From an uncultured Lachnospiraceae bacterium (lineage in GTDB: Bacteria > Bacillota > Clostridia > Lachnospirales > Lachnospiraceae), in NCBI GenBank assembly GCA_910577675.1, contig CAJTOR010000005.1:1-28874 (forward strand): a stretch of 28,874 nt of DNA. The letters run 5' to 3'. The number at the start of each line of letters is the position of its first letter. Position 1 is the stretch's first letter. Of this stretch, positions 7,913-16,836 are shown one piece after another. The notes under the pieces were generated by a model. That model searched no databases. It was not told the origin of the DNA and saw only the letters and a program-made list of their open reading frames with translations. A program made the translations under genes and the position numbers.

Positions 7913-9922
7913 ATGCGGAAGCACAAAAAGGTAGCGGGTATTTCGGCAGCAATGGCAGCAGTGTTTTTTGTAGGTGTATGTTCTGATTTTCGCTTAGGTT
8001 CTGCGGGGAGCGGGAACATGAAAGACGGGACGATCCTCGATATTGCTGCGGCAGGAGCTATTACATATGCGAGCGAAACGGGGGTGCCTGTCGGCAAGTA
8101 CAGGCTTGCAGCGTCGCTTGCAGCTGGGGGCGAACTGTTCCGGGGGATTTATTCCGGCAGCGGGGAATCCCTTTATACAAGTTTGTTTGCGATGCAGGAT
8201 GGTTTGAGAAGCAGTGAGGGAACCAATGGCGATATGCCTGGGAACTCTGGAGAAGGCGAAAACGAAGCCGGGCTGCCGGAAGAGGGGGGAGTGGCACCCG
8301 CTAATGGGTTGGACGGTGACGGGACAATAGCGGGCGATCCTGATAGTGTGGATGGGAGCTCGACAGACGGGGATATGGCACCGGATGGGAACATTCCTTC
8401 TAATGATCCGTCCGATGCCCCGGATGGAACGGGGGAGCCTGGGGATAATACCGATGGGGATGGACAGACACAGGAACCTTTTGTCCCAGTTGATATCTCC
8501 GGCAGTGAGGGTGTGGGTTCCGATGATAATCTTTACCTTCCGGATGAGGGCGAGGGGATTGTTGACGAGGAACCAGCGCCGGAGTTTTACTCCCAGGGAG
8601 TTTCGCACAGTTCGGTTGCGGATATCCAGCAGCGTTTGATGGATCTGGGATTTATGGATTATTCGGAGCCGACGATGTATTATGGTTCCATCACGGCAAA
8701 AGCGGTGGAAATGTTCCAGCGCCAGCACGATTTGAAGCAGGACGGAATTATCGGACCTGAAACGAGAGAATTGCTGTTTTCTGACGATGCGAGGTATTAT
8801 CTTGCAAAGGCGGGGATGGATGGCGATGATATCAAACGCATCCAGCGAAGACTCTATGAGATGGGCTATCTTGCGAAATCCGAGTATGTTACTGGGCACT
8901 TTGGTGATGTTACCGAGGCGGCGGTCAAGCAGATGCAGCAGAACAATGGTCTTGCTGCGGACGGCAAGGTGGGGCATGACACAATGGAAATGCTCTACAG
9001 CGAAACAGCCAGGGCAAATATAGTTTCTTACGGCGATAAGAGTGATGTGGTGCTTGCCTGCCAGGAGCGCCTGAAGGAATTGGGGTATCTCACGACAAAA
9101 CCGGACGGGCAGTACGGCAATGATACGGTTGCGGCAGTCAAACAGTTCCAGTCAAGGAATGACCTTGTGGTGGACGGTTTCTTAGGACCTACAACAATGC
9201 AGGTATTGAACGGTTCCGATGCGGTTGCCAACGGTATGATGATTGGTGAGAGCGGTGATACGGTAAAACGTGTACAGGAGCTTCTTGCAAGATATGGTTA
9301 TATGTCCTCCTCCAACTGTACCGGATATTTCGGTGAGGTGACGGAGGAAGCAGTCAAGGCATTCCAGAAAAAGAACGGTTTGACAGCGGACGGAAATGTC
9401 GGCATGAAGACGATGGCAAAACTGACAAGCGGTGATCCGGTTAAAGCGGGCGCGGGCACGCAGGGAAGCAGCAGTAGTTCTTCCTCCTCATCCTCGAGTA
9501 ATAAGGGCAATTCTTCTTCCAGCTCGGGCAGTTCCTCCTCCGGAAGCGTCAGCACGGGTAGTGCGAGTGTGTCTGCGCTGCTTAAAGTGGCGAAATCAAA
9601 GCTGGGCAAACCATATGTTTACGGTGCGAAGGGACCGAATGCATTTGACTGTTCGGGCTATGTTTACTGGTGCCTGAACCAGGTTGGGATCAAACAGAGC
9701 TATGTGACATCCTACGGATGGCGCACAATCGGAAAATATCAGAAGATAACGAGTTTTTCAAGTATCAAGGCGGGCGATATCGTTGTCGTTAGGGGACATG
9801 TCGGCATTGCGGCGGGAAATGGTATGGTCTATGATGCTTCCTCGAGTAGCGGCAAGATTGTATACCGTTCGCTCGGTTCATGGTGGAAGAATAATTTCAT
9901 TTGCGCTTGGAGGATTTTCTAA
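7913..9922 (+). CDS. Secreted NlpC/P60 peptidase with four PG_binding_1 repeats
   Basis: A 669-residue cell-wall hydrolase. Residues 1-30 are a basic start plus a hydrophobic signal segment with no convincing lipobox. Residues about 100-230 are an acidic Gly/Asp/Glu/Pro-rich spacer. Four peptidoglycan_binding_1 repeats follow at about 234-290, 305-362, 376-434 and 447-504, each with a pattern like IQQRLMDLGF...FQ...DGIIGPET. A Ser-rich linker (about 515-545) leads to an NlpC/P60 domain (about 555-669) with Cys580 in FDCSGY and His629 in RGHVGIA, the expected catalytic pair for cleaving stem peptides, commonly a D-gamma-Glu-diamino-acid endopeptidase. GGAGGAG precedes the ATG, and the gene has its own promoter. 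The cleavage specificity is inferred from the family only. Confidence 0.92.
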   Translation: MRKHKKVAGISAAMAAVFFVGVCSDFRLGSAGSGNMKDGTILDIAAAGAITYASETGVPVGKYRLAASLAAGGELFRGIYSGSGESLYTSLFAMQDGLRSSEGTNGDMPGNSGEGENEAGLPEEGGVAPANGLDGDGTIAGDPDSVDGSSTDGDMAPDGNIPSNDPSDAPDGTGEPGDNTDGDGQTQEPFVPVDISGSEGVGSDDNLYLPDEGEGIVDEEPAPEFYSQGVSHSSVADIQQRLMDLGFMDYSEPTMYYGSITAKAVEMFQRQHDLKQDGIIGPETRELLFSDDARYYLAKAGMDGDDIKRIQRRLYEMGYLAKSEYVTGHFGDVTEAAVKQMQQNNGLAADGKVGHDTMEMLYSETARANIVSYGDKSDVVLACQERLKELGYLTTKPDGQYGNDTVAAVKQFQSRNDLVVDGFLGPTTMQVLNGSDAVANGMMIGESGDTVKRVQELLARYGYMSSSNCTGYFGEVTEEAVKAFQKKNGLTADGNVGMKTMAKLTSGDPVKAGAGTQGSSSSSSSSSSSNKGNSSSSSGSSSSGSVSTGSASVSALLKVAKSKLGKPYVYGAKGPNAFDCSGYVYWCLNQVGIKQSYVTSYGWRTIGKYQKITSFSSIKAGDIVVVRGHVGIAAGNGMVYDASSSSGKIVYRSLGSWWKNNFICAWRIF

Positions 9923-10001
9923 TTTTTAATTTGGTGTTTTGCCCGGAATTTTTGACCGTAAAGGATATAAGGGGCGGCGGGGCAGTTATAAGATGAAAAA
10001 A

Positions 10002-10060
10002 ATAGCAGGGGGTTGCCATATGGGCGGTGAAAGCCGCTTTGGTGGCAACTCTCTGTTGTT
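10002..10060 (+). terminator. Long hairpin after the NlpC/P60 gene
   Basis: GTTGCCA (10012-10018) pairs with TGGCAAC (10043-10049). An inner GCGG/CCGC and an outer AATAGCAG/CTGTTGTT with wobbles extend it, and TTTTGTT follows. It probably terminates the hydrolase transcript, though it lies about 80 bases after the stop. Confidence 0.5.
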
Positions 10061-10164
10061 TTGTTAAATATATGTGGTTATTTATGTATGAGCGGAAGTG
10101 GGTATATTATCCTATCAGAGAAGTCCACCTCCCCTAAGTCGTAAGGATAAAAGTGGTGGGATCT

Positions 10165-10204
10165 CTTTGTGTCAGGTGGTGGATAAGCCCCATCTGACAC
10201 AAAG
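10165..10204. repeat. Perfect 11-bp hairpin downstream of the flavoprotein gene
   Basis: CTTTGTGTCAG (10165-10175) and CTGACACAAAG (10194-10204) are perfect complements, and the stem can extend by four further pairs into the loop. It lies between the convergent NlpC/P60 and flavoprotein genes. There is no T-run on either side, so it is not a textbook terminator. Nothing else in 10061-10274 looks coding. Confidence 0.5.
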
Positions 10205-10274
10205 GGTGGCATGGGGGTATGGGGAAGCAGCGGTGCAGATTGCGAATTTTTGTTGGCTCTATATACTATAAGAA

Positions 10275-11348
10275 TCAGCGCATCACAGAAAATGTTTTCG
10301 CCATTGTGCCAACCAGGCTCCATTGGCGCTTCATATAGCAGGAAAGTTCCGATGTGCTTTTTCTGTAGACGGAAAGCGCTCCTGTAGGATTTGTAAAATT
10401 TTGTAAGATGGCATCCGCCGCGCAGGCGGCACTCTCCATTGCCGCGGAGATTCCCTCGCCCATCGGATTCAGAAAGCCGGCAGCCTCGCCCGCAAAAAGG
10501 ACACGGCCAACCCCATGGCAGATCGGACAGCCCGGCTTTATGTATGGGAGCAGCCAGCGGTCAACCCTTTCTTCACGGTCGATAATAAGTCCGTGCTTTT
10601 CTTTCATATAGTTCAGGAACTGCGCATAATAAAAAGCTTCCATGCTTTTATTTTTTACGGAAACCCCAAGTACAAGCAGGTCATCCTTAACATTGAACCA
10701 CGCATCATACTCGGAAAGTTCGGGTTGGAGGTAGGCGTAAAAATAGTGGGGGTCAAGTCGGATACTCCCTGTGTTAAATGTCTGGTATGTTGTGATATAA
10801 TCGGGTTTTGCCCCGGTAAGCTGGCGCATAATTGTGCCGGTGACACCTTCGCAATCAATAACATAACGGGCGGATTCCTCCACGTTAATGCCATCCTTTT
10901 TTTGGAAAAGAATCCGGATCGGCGCATCCGTTTCGGATTTTTCATAATCCCCGGACAATTTGCAGGAAATCTCCTGTTTACAGGAGAGTGCCGTAAGCCC
11001 ATCGATAAGGTTTGCACCTGCTGCCGCTGCTTTTGTTGCAAGCCAGGAATCAAATGAGCTGCGCCACACGTTAAGCCCCGGCTGTTCAAAAAGGAAGGAA
11101 CGCCCGGCATCGTCGGTAAAAACCATCCCTCGGTTTTGGGCGGGGCGGCAGGTTGTGGAAGAAGGGACGGGTTCGCCAAAATAGCGCTCCACCAGTGTAA
11201 GGCTTTTCTTTATTAGCTGTCCCGAACAGGACTTATAGCGCGGCATTTTATACTTTTCAGCCAGAAGAACCCGCAAGCCATTCTCCGCCAGTAATTTTGC
11301 AGCGGTTGCCCCCGCGGGACCCGCGCCGATTACGATCACATCGTACAT
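10275..11348 (-). CDS. Geranylgeranyl-reductase-family FAD-dependent oxidoreductase
   Basis: A 357-residue flavoprotein of the geranylgeranyl reductase/PHBH-fold family. The N-terminal Rossmann motif VIGAGPAGATAAKLL (residues 6-20) binds the FAD ADP part. The second FAD motif, VLFAGEAAGFLNPMGEGI, lies near residue 295. Members reduce isoprenoid double bonds or hydroxylate substrates, and no isoprenoid or quinone gene lies nearby, so the substrate is unknown. GGAGGT lies 5 bases before the ATG. It is a monocistronic minus-strand gene, divergent from groES and convergent with the NlpC/P60 gene. The PRYKSCSG segment at residues 35-42 is the usual cysteine-containing region of the family. The family call is good; the reaction is open. 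Confidence 0.85.
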   Translation of the reverse strand: MYDVIVIGAGPAGATAAKLLAENGLRVLLAEKYKMPRYKSCSGQLIKKSLTLVERYFGEPVPSSTTCRPAQNRGMVFTDDAGRSFLFEQPGLNVWRSSFDSWLATKAAAAGANLIDGLTALSCKQEISCKLSGDYEKSETDAPIRILFQKKDGINVEESARYVIDCEGVTGTIMRQLTGAKPDYITTYQTFNTGSIRLDPHYFYAYLQPELSEYDAWFNVKDDLLVLGVSVKNKSMEAFYYAQFLNYMKEKHGLIIDREERVDRWLLPYIKPGCPICHGVGRVLFAGEAAGFLNPMGEGISAAMESAACAADAILQNFTNPTGALSVYRKSTSELSCYMKRQWSLVGTMAKTFSVMR

Positions 11349-11503
11349 GGGATACCTCCATAAAGTTTATTGCGGACAGTTTATCATATTCCGGATTCGG
11401 GTACAAAAAACAAAATAAAGAGAATAAGGGAGGATATGAGAGTATAAGCGAGTATAATTAATAAATACTAATAAAATTAATACATATCGAAACATATAGC
11501 AAG

Positions 11504-11532
11504 TTGCATTTTCAGCCACTTTTCACTAATAT
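11504..11532 (+). promoter_or_regulatory. groESL promoter
   Basis: TTGCAT (11504-11509) and TAATAT (11527-11532) are 17 bases apart and sit just upstream of the CIRCE operator, the usual arrangement for HrcA-controlled chaperonins. Confidence 0.65.
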
Positions 11533-11544
11533 ATAGGTTAATGA

Positions 11545-11571
11545 TTAGCACTCGATATCACTGAGTGCTAA
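11545..11571. promoter_or_regulatory. CIRCE operator (HrcA binding site)
   Basis: TTAGCACTC (11545-11553), a 9-base spacer, then GAGTGCTAA (11563-11571): an exact match to the CIRCE consensus. HrcA binding here represses groESL until heat or misfolding stress. hrcA itself is not in the window. Confidence 0.97.
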
Positions 11572-11622
11572 TAACGACAAAAAATGAGCCGTCATGGGCG
11601 GCGGTTGAAGGAGGAATTCATT

Positions 11623-11910
11623 ATGAAGTTAGTACCGTTAGGTGACAAGGTTGTGTTAAAGCAGCTCGTTGCAGAAGAAACGACAAAATCCGGTATCGTC
11701 CTGCCAGGTCAGGCAAAGGAAAAGCCGCAGCAGGCGGAAGTGATCGCAGTAGGACCGGGCGGCGTGGTTGACGGCAAGGAAGTTACAATGCAGGTGAAAG
11801 TCGGCGACAAAGTTATTTTCTCGAAATATTCCGGCACCGAGGTAAAGCTTGGCGAGGATGAGTATATTGTTGTAAAGCAGAACGATATCGTGGCGATTGT
11901 GGAGGACTAA
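11623..11910 (+). CDS. groES: Co-chaperonin GroES
   Basis: A 95-residue Cpn10 that caps the GroEL barrel as a heptamer. The sequence starts MKLVPLGDKVVLKQL and carries the mobile loop (EETTKSGIVLPGQAKEKPQ, about residues 16-34), the GPGG motif and the ending VKQNDIVAIVED. An upstream in-frame ATG would add 13 residues, but GAAGGAGG lies 8 bases before the ATG at 11623 and family members start here. CIRCE and a promoter lie upstream, and groEL follows after 63 bases. Confidence 0.97.
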   Translation: MKLVPLGDKVVLKQLVAEETTKSGIVLPGQAKEKPQQAEVIAVGPGGVVDGKEVTMQVKVGDKVIFSKYSGTEVKLGEDEYIVVKQNDIVAIVED

Positions 11911-11973
11911 TACTGATACGGCAGAAAGCAGTAACAGTAAGGCTAGCAAAACAATAAATGGAGGGAATCAATC

Positions 11974-13599
11974 ATGGCAAAGGAAATTAAGTATGGCGCA
12001 GAAGCCAGGACAGCCCTGGAGGCTGGTGTAAATAAGCTTGCGAACACCGTTAAGGTTACGCTTGGACCAAAGGGAAGGAATGTTGTGCTTGACAAGTCCT
12101 TCGGCGCGCCGCTTATCACAAACGACGGCGTTACGATTGCAAAGGAAATCGACCTTGAAGATGCGTTCGAGAACATGGGTGCCCAGCTTGTAAAGGAAGT
12201 GGCAACAAAGACCAACGATGTGGCAGGCGATGGCACGACGACCGCGACCGTACTGGCGCAGGCAATGATTAACGAAGGTATGAAGAACCTTGCAGCGGGC
12301 GCAAACCCGATTATTCTGAGAAAGGGTATGAAGAAGGCGACTGACTGTGCGGTTGAGGCGATTGCAGGCATGAGCTCCCCTGTAACAGGCAAGGAGCAGA
12401 TTGCAAAGGCAGCGGCGATCTCCGCAGGCGATGAGGCGGTTGGCGAGCTGGTTGCAGACGCGATGGAAAAGGTTTCTAAGGACGGAGTTATCACCATCGA
12501 GGAATCAAAGACCATGAAGACCGAACTTGACCTCGTGGAAGGTATGCAGTTTGACCGCGGTTATATTTCCGCTTATATGGCAACGGATATGGATAAAATG
12601 GAAGCAAATCTTGACAATCCGTATGTACTTATCACGGACAAGAAAATCTCCAATATCCAGGAGATTCTTCCGGTGCTTGAGCAGATTGTACAGAGCGGTG
12701 CAAGACTTTTAATTATCGCGGAGGATGTTGAGGGCGAGGCACTCACAACCCTGATTGTAAATAAGCTGCGCGGCACCTTCAATGTGGTTGCGGTAAAGGC
12801 ACCTGGATATGGCGACCGCAGAAAGGAAATGTTAAAGGATATCGCAATCTTAACCGGCGGTACAGTAATTTCCGAGGAGCTTGGTCTTGACCTTAAAGAT
12901 ACGACGATGGATCAGCTTGGCCGCGCAAAATCCGTTAAGGTCCAGAAGGAAAACACGATCATTGTTGACGGGTGCGGTGAGAAGAGTGAGATTGAGGCAA
13001 GGATTGCACAGATCCGCCACCAGATTGAGGAAACAACCTCCGACTTTGACAAGGAGAAGCTTCAGGAAAGACTTGCCAAGCTTGCGGGCGGCGTTGCGGT
13101 AATCCGTGTGGGCGCAGCGACAGAAACCGAGATGAAGGAGAGCAAGCTTCGCCTTGAGGATGCACTTGCAGCGACGAAGGCAGCGGTTGAGGAAGGTATT
13201 ATTGCAGGCGGCGGTTCCGCATATATCCACGCGGCAAAGGAAGTAGCAAAAGTTGCGGCAGGGCTTGAAGGGGATGAGAAGACCGGCGCAAACATTATCT
13301 TGAAAGCGCTTGAAGCTCCGCTTTCCTGCATCGCAGCAAACGCAGGGCTTGAGGGTTCCGTAATTGTGAACAAGGTTCGCGAGATGGAGCCGGGTATCGG
13401 TTTTGATGCCCTGACCGAGGAGTATACCGATATGGTGAAGGCGGGCATCCTTGACCCTGCAAAAGTTACAAGGAGCGCACTCCAGAACGCGACCAGCGTA
13501 GCTTCAACATTCCTGACCACGGAGTCCGCAGTGGCGAGCATCAAGGAAGATGCACCAGCAATGCCAGCGGGCGGTGCAGGCGGAATGGGCATGATGTAA
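11974..13599 (+). CDS. groEL: Chaperonin GroEL (60 kDa)
   Basis: A 541-residue Hsp60 that folds proteins in an ATP-driven double heptameric ring with GroES. Family signatures include VTLGPKGRNVVLDKSFG (near residue 30), the nucleotide-binding AGDGTTTATVLAQ (near 86) and the flexible GGAGGMGMM tail. The length matches typical bacterial GroEL. GGAGGG lies before the ATG, and it is co-transcribed with groES from the CIRCE promoter. A strong terminator follows. No unusual substitutions were seen. Confidence 0.98.
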   Translation: MAKEIKYGAEARTALEAGVNKLANTVKVTLGPKGRNVVLDKSFGAPLITNDGVTIAKEIDLEDAFENMGAQLVKEVATKTNDVAGDGTTTATVLAQAMINEGMKNLAAGANPIILRKGMKKATDCAVEAIAGMSSPVTGKEQIAKAAAISAGDEAVGELVADAMEKVSKDGVITIEESKTMKTELDLVEGMQFDRGYISAYMATDMDKMEANLDNPYVLITDKKISNIQEILPVLEQIVQSGARLLIIAEDVEGEALTTLIVNKLRGTFNVVAVKAPGYGDRRKEMLKDIAILTGGTVISEELGLDLKDTTMDQLGRAKSVKVQKENTIIVDGCGEKSEIEARIAQIRHQIEETTSDFDKEKLQERLAKLAGGVAVIRVGAATETEMKESKLRLEDALAATKAAVEEGIIAGGGSAYIHAAKEVAKVAAGLEGDEKTGANIILKALEAPLSCIAANAGLEGSVIVNKVREMEPGIGFDALTEEYTDMVKAGILDPAKVTRSALQNATSVASTFLTTESAVASIKEDAPAMPAGGAGGMGMM

Positions 13600-13635
13600 G
13601 GGGCAGGAAAATTAGCTCTTAAATATTCGCTATAA

Positions 13636-13670
13636 AAAAGACAGCATGGGTGTGCCCATGCTGTCTTTTG
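13636..13670 (+). terminator. Terminator of groESL
   Basis: AAAAGACAGCATGGG (13636-13650) and CCCATGCTGTCTTTT (13655-13669) form a perfect 15-bp stem with a TGTG loop and a T-run: a textbook rho-independent terminator. Confidence 0.95.
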
Positions 13671-13832
13671 TTAAATTCCTATAAAAACTCTTCCTTTTTT
13701 CCGCGAAATAGAGTATAATTAGTCTATTATATGGCGGCGGGCTTTAGAATGGCCTGTCCCATGGCACCTTGTCTGCGCTGTCGGCAGGGGATATGCGGCA
13801 TTAATACGGCAGCGCAGAAATGGGGAAAATTT

Positions 13833-14339
13833 ATGAACGAATCTTATGCGGAAGCGTCGGTAAAACAGAAGGCATCGCCGGTCAACCTGCTGATTAAAGT
13901 ATTGCTGGTTGCGGCTGTTATTTTTGTACTTCTGTTTGGTATGGCGTATTTCGGACCGTTCGCCATCGTGGCGGTGGGCGTGCTGATTTTGGTATGTGTG
14001 CTTGTCTTCCCGTACCTTAGCGTGGAGGTTGAGTATGTTTTTTGCGACGGCCAGCTTGATTTCGATAAAATCTACAGCGGCAACAAGCGCAAGACCGCGA
14101 TGCGCATTGATTTTGAGAACGTGGAACAGATGGCACCATCGGGCTCGCATGCCCTTGATTCCTACCAGAATAACCCGAATGTAAAGACGGTTGATTTTAC
14201 GTCGAAGGAGCGGGATATAAAGCCGTATGTGATTATTGTCCGCCAGGGGGAGCAGCTGACAAAGATTTTGTTTGAGCCGAGCGAGAAGATGGTGGCGATG
14301 ATAAAGCAGAAAGCGCCGAGGAAGGTTTCCGATTACTAA
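13833..14339 (+). CDS. Small membrane protein, DUF6106-like
   Basis: A 168-residue protein. Residues about 20-65 form a tight pair of membrane spans, followed by a cytoplasmic beta-rich domain with a PH-like look (LSVEVEYVFCDGQLDFDKIYSG ... RIDFENVEQMAP ... YVIIVRQGEQLTKILFEPS). I believe it belongs to the DUF6106 family seen in Lachnospiraceae, but this is from memory of the pattern. The frame is open 34 codons further upstream, but that part is Cys-rich and unlike a start. The ATG at 13833 is preceded by a weak GGGGAA. A TATAAT box at 13714-13719 could be its -10. It lies between groEL and guaB with its own spacing. Function unknown. Confidence 0.7.
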   Translation: MNESYAEASVKQKASPVNLLIKVLLVAAVIFVLLFGMAYFGPFAIVAVGVLILVCVLVFPYLSVEVEYVFCDGQLDFDKIYSGNKRKTAMRIDFENVEQMAPSGSHALDSYQNNPNVKTVDFTSKERDIKPYVIIVRQGEQLTKILFEPSEKMVAMIKQKAPRKVSDY

Positions 14340-14363
14340 AGCGGTTGGGAACAAAAAACATAG

Positions 14364-14392
14364 TTGACATTGTCCGAAAAAGAGGTTATAAT
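14364..14392 (+). promoter_or_regulatory. guaB promoter
   Basis: A perfect TTGACA (14364-14369) and perfect TATAAT (14387-14392) with a 17-base spacer: the strongest consensus promoter in the window. Confidence 0.9.
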
Positions 14393-14445
14393 CTTACAAA
14401 TTATCATCTGCAAAATCATAATTTCAAGAAAGTGAGGACAAGAGA

Positions 14446-15903
14446 ATGGGACAGATTATTGGTGAAGGCATTACCTTTGATGACGTGCTGCTCGTTCCGG
14501 CATATTCGGAGGTGATTCCGAACGAAGTGGATTTATCAACCTGTCTGACAAAAAAGATCAAGCTGAATATTCCGCTGATGAGCGCGGGGATGGACACGGT
14601 AACGGAGCACCGCATGGCGATTGCGATGGCAAGGCAGGGCGGTATCGGCGTTATCCATAAGAATATGTCGATCGAGGCGCAGGCGGAGGAAGTGGACAAG
14701 GTAAAGCGTTCGGAAAATGGTGTTATCACAGACCCGTTCTCCCTTACCCCGGAACATACAATAAAAGACGCGGACGAGCTTATGGGAAAATACCGCATTT
14801 CCGGTGTCCCGATTACGGAGGGCAGGAAATTAGTCGGCATAATCACAAACCGTGATTTGAAATTTGAAACCGATTTCACAAAGAAGATCAAGGAATCCAT
14901 GACGAGCGAGGGGCTGGTCACAGCGCGCGAGGGCATCACGCTTGAGGAGGCGAAAAAAATTCTCGCCTCGGCGCGCAAGGAAAAGCTTCCGATCGTGGAT
15001 GGGGAGGGCAATTTAAAAGGTCTTATCACGATCAAGGACATCGAGAAGGCGATCAAGTACCCGCTCGCCGCAAAGGATGAGCAGGGAAGGCTCCTGTGTG
15101 CGGCTGCGGTCGGCGTGACAGCCAATATTTTAGACCGTGTTGCAGCGCTTGTGAAATCCCATGTGGATGCAGTGGTGATCGATACGGCGCACGGGCATTC
15201 AGCCAACGTTCTGCGCGTGGTGAAGATGGTGCGCGAGGCGTACCCAAAGCTTCAGATTATTGCCGGGAACGTTGCGACCGGCGAGGCGACAAGGGCGCTG
15301 ATTGAGGCGGGGGTTGACTGCGTGAAAGTCGGTATAGGACCGGGCTCGATCTGCACGACCCGAATTGTGGCGGGCATCGGCGTGCCGCAGATCACAGCGG
15401 TGATGGACGCTTATGCGGTGGCGAAAGAGTATGGTATCCCGGTAATTGCGGACGGCGGTATCAAGTATTCCGGCGATATCGCGAAGGCGATTGCGGCGGG
15501 GGCAAATGTCTGCATGATGGGCAGTATTTTTGCAGGCTGCGAGGAAAGCCCGGGAACATTCGAACTTTTCCAGGGCAGAAAATATAAGGTGTACCGCGGT
15601 ATGGGTTCGATTGCGGCGATGGAGAACGGCAGCAAAGACAGATATTTCCAGACGAACGCAAAAAAGCTTGTCCCGGAGGGTGTCGAGGGGCGCGTTGCCT
15701 ACAAGGGCAATGTCGAGGACACGATTTTCCAGCTTATGGGTGGGCTTCGTGCCGGCATGGGTTACTGCGGCGCAAAGGATATCGAAACCTTAAAAGAAAC
15801 CGGAAAATTTGTTAAGATTACATCTGCGGCACTGCGCGAGAGCCATCCGCATGATATCCATATTACTAAGGAAGCGCCGAATTACAGCGTGGAGGATAAC
15901 TAG
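14446..15903 (+). CDS. guaB: Inosine-5'-monophosphate dehydrogenase
   Basis: A 485-residue IMPDH that oxidises IMP to XMP with NAD, the committed step to GMP. The TIM-barrel catalytic domain is split by two CBS regulatory domains at about residues 93-205. The catalytic Cys303 sits in GPGSICTTRIVAG. The flap and substrate motifs GMGSIAAMENGSKDRYFQ (near 385) and GGLRAGMGYCG (near 430) are present. The start GEGITFDDVLLVPAYSE is typical of the family. The Shine-Dalgarno GTGAGGAC is acceptable. It is monocistronic between a strong promoter and a strong terminator. No guanine riboswitch is seen in its short leader. Confidence 0.98.
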   Translation: MGQIIGEGITFDDVLLVPAYSEVIPNEVDLSTCLTKKIKLNIPLMSAGMDTVTEHRMAIAMARQGGIGVIHKNMSIEAQAEEVDKVKRSENGVITDPFSLTPEHTIKDADELMGKYRISGVPITEGRKLVGIITNRDLKFETDFTKKIKESMTSEGLVTAREGITLEEAKKILASARKEKLPIVDGEGNLKGLITIKDIEKAIKYPLAAKDEQGRLLCAAAVGVTANILDRVAALVKSHVDAVVIDTAHGHSANVLRVVKMVREAYPKLQIIAGNVATGEATRALIEAGVDCVKVGIGPGSICTTRIVAGIGVPQITAVMDAYAVAKEYGIPVIADGGIKYSGDIAKAIAAGANVCMMGSIFAGCEESPGTFELFQGRKYKVYRGMGSIAAMENGSKDRYFQTNAKKLVPEGVEGRVAYKGNVEDTIFQLMGGLRAGMGYCGAKDIETLKETGKFVKITSAALRESHPHDIHITKEAPNYSVEDN

Positions 15904-15910
15904 GACATAA

Positions 15911-15952
15911 AGGCCCCGGTTCCTTATCATGAAAGGGGCCGGGGCTATTTTA
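15911..15952 (+). terminator. guaB terminator
   Basis: GCCCCGG (15913-15919) pairs with CCGGGGC (15939-15945), followed by TATTTTAT. It starts a few bases after the guaB stop codon. Confidence 0.85.
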
Positions 15953-16019
15953 TGCGCAAGTCCTGTGCGGAGTATGACGGGGCGCGCTGTGGGCAGGGAA
16001 AGTCTAGCCTGCCTGGTTT

Positions 16020-16047
16020 TTGCGGTTGCCCGCAGGGCATGTAGGAT
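16020..16047 (+). promoter_or_regulatory. Possible promoter of the amidase operon
   Basis: TTGCGG (16020-16025) and TAGGAT (16042-16047) are 16 bases apart, about 50 bases before the amidase start. The guaB terminator lies upstream, so a promoter is needed in this stretch. Confidence 0.4.
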
Positions 16048-16098
16048 AGGACATTCGGCAGTAAAAGGCTGTGCAGATAGTAGATGGAGAGGGCGGTT

Positions 16099-16803
16099 AT
16101 GGCGAAAGTATTGTCAAAGGAAGAATGGAAAAAAAGAAAAAAACTCTATGCTTATTTAAAACTTGTGGTTGCAGCCATGCTGGCACTCCTGATTGTGCTT
16201 ATCCTGCTGATTGGCTTGATAAAGGTGGTGAAGAACCTGTTTTCGAAAGGAAGCCCTGAGGCACCAGTCGCGCCTACAATGAAGCAGGAGCTTGACATTA
16301 CGGAACTTTTTCTGACCCCGAATGGTTATACAAGACCGCAGAACCCGCTGAAAGAGGTGAAGGGGATTGTGATCCACTATGTTGCGAATTCCGGCAGCAG
16401 TGCGGTGGAAAACCGGAATTATTACGAGGGATTAAAGAGCAACAGCACCTCAAAAACAGCGGAAAGCTGTCATTTTATTATTGATCTTGACGGCAGCATC
16501 GTGCAGTGTATCCCGCTTGACGAGATCGCCTGCGCTTCCGGTGCGCGCAACGAGGACACAATTGCGATCACCTTTTGCCATCCGCAAATAGACGGGGAAC
16601 CGACGGCGCAGACCTATGATAGTCTTTTGAAACTGACAACCTATCTGTGCACGAAGTACGGGCTGACGAAGGAAGCAGTGATGCGTCATTCCGATCTTGG
16701 CGACCAGTCCTGCCCGAAATATTTTGACGACCAGGAAGGAAAGTGGGCGGCATTTTTGGCAGAACTTGATACGGCGGTGGGCAAGGCGGAAAAGAAGCAG
16801 TAA
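16099..16803 (+). CDS. Membrane-anchored N-acetylmuramoyl-L-alanine amidase
   Basis: A 234-residue cell-wall amidase of the Amidase_2/PGRP fold that cuts between muramic acid and the stem peptide. A basic N-terminus leads to one membrane span (about residues 22-43), leaving the enzyme outside the cell. The zinc ligands expected of this family are visible: His in GIVIHYVAN, His in MRHSDLG and Cys in SCPKYF. The short SCHFIIDLDGSIVQCIPLDE core is typical. The frame opens at an ATG 15 bases upstream, but GGAGAGGG just before the inner ATG supports 16099. The YunG-like gene follows 33 bases later, probably co-transcribed. Confidence 0.9.
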   Translation: MAKVLSKEEWKKRKKLYAYLKLVVAAMLALLIVLILLIGLIKVVKNLFSKGSPEAPVAPTMKQELDITELFLTPNGYTRPQNPLKEVKGIVIHYVANSGSSAVENRNYYEGLKSNSTSKTAESCHFIIDLDGSIVQCIPLDEIACASGARNEDTIAITFCHPQIDGEPTAQTYDSLLKLTTYLCTKYGLTKEAVMRHSDLGDQSCPKYFDDQEGKWAAFLAELDTAVGKAEKKQ

Positions 16804-16836
16804 GTTTTTTGATTGTTTAGGAGGTTCCGGCCGGAA

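Noticed and set aside
7994..8977. 327-codon open frame antisense to the NlpC/P60 gene
   Set aside because: A shadow of the acidic and PG-binding coding region, without a ribosome binding site or recognisable family.
9460..9560. CRISPR-like or tandem repeat in the serine-rich coding stretch
   Set aside because: It is a low-complexity serine linker with mixed codons, not a spaced repeat array. No CRISPR array was seen anywhere in the window.
10061..10323. Small minus-strand open frame after the flavoprotein
   Set aside because: It overlaps the end of the flavoprotein gene and a perfect hairpin and has no start signals.
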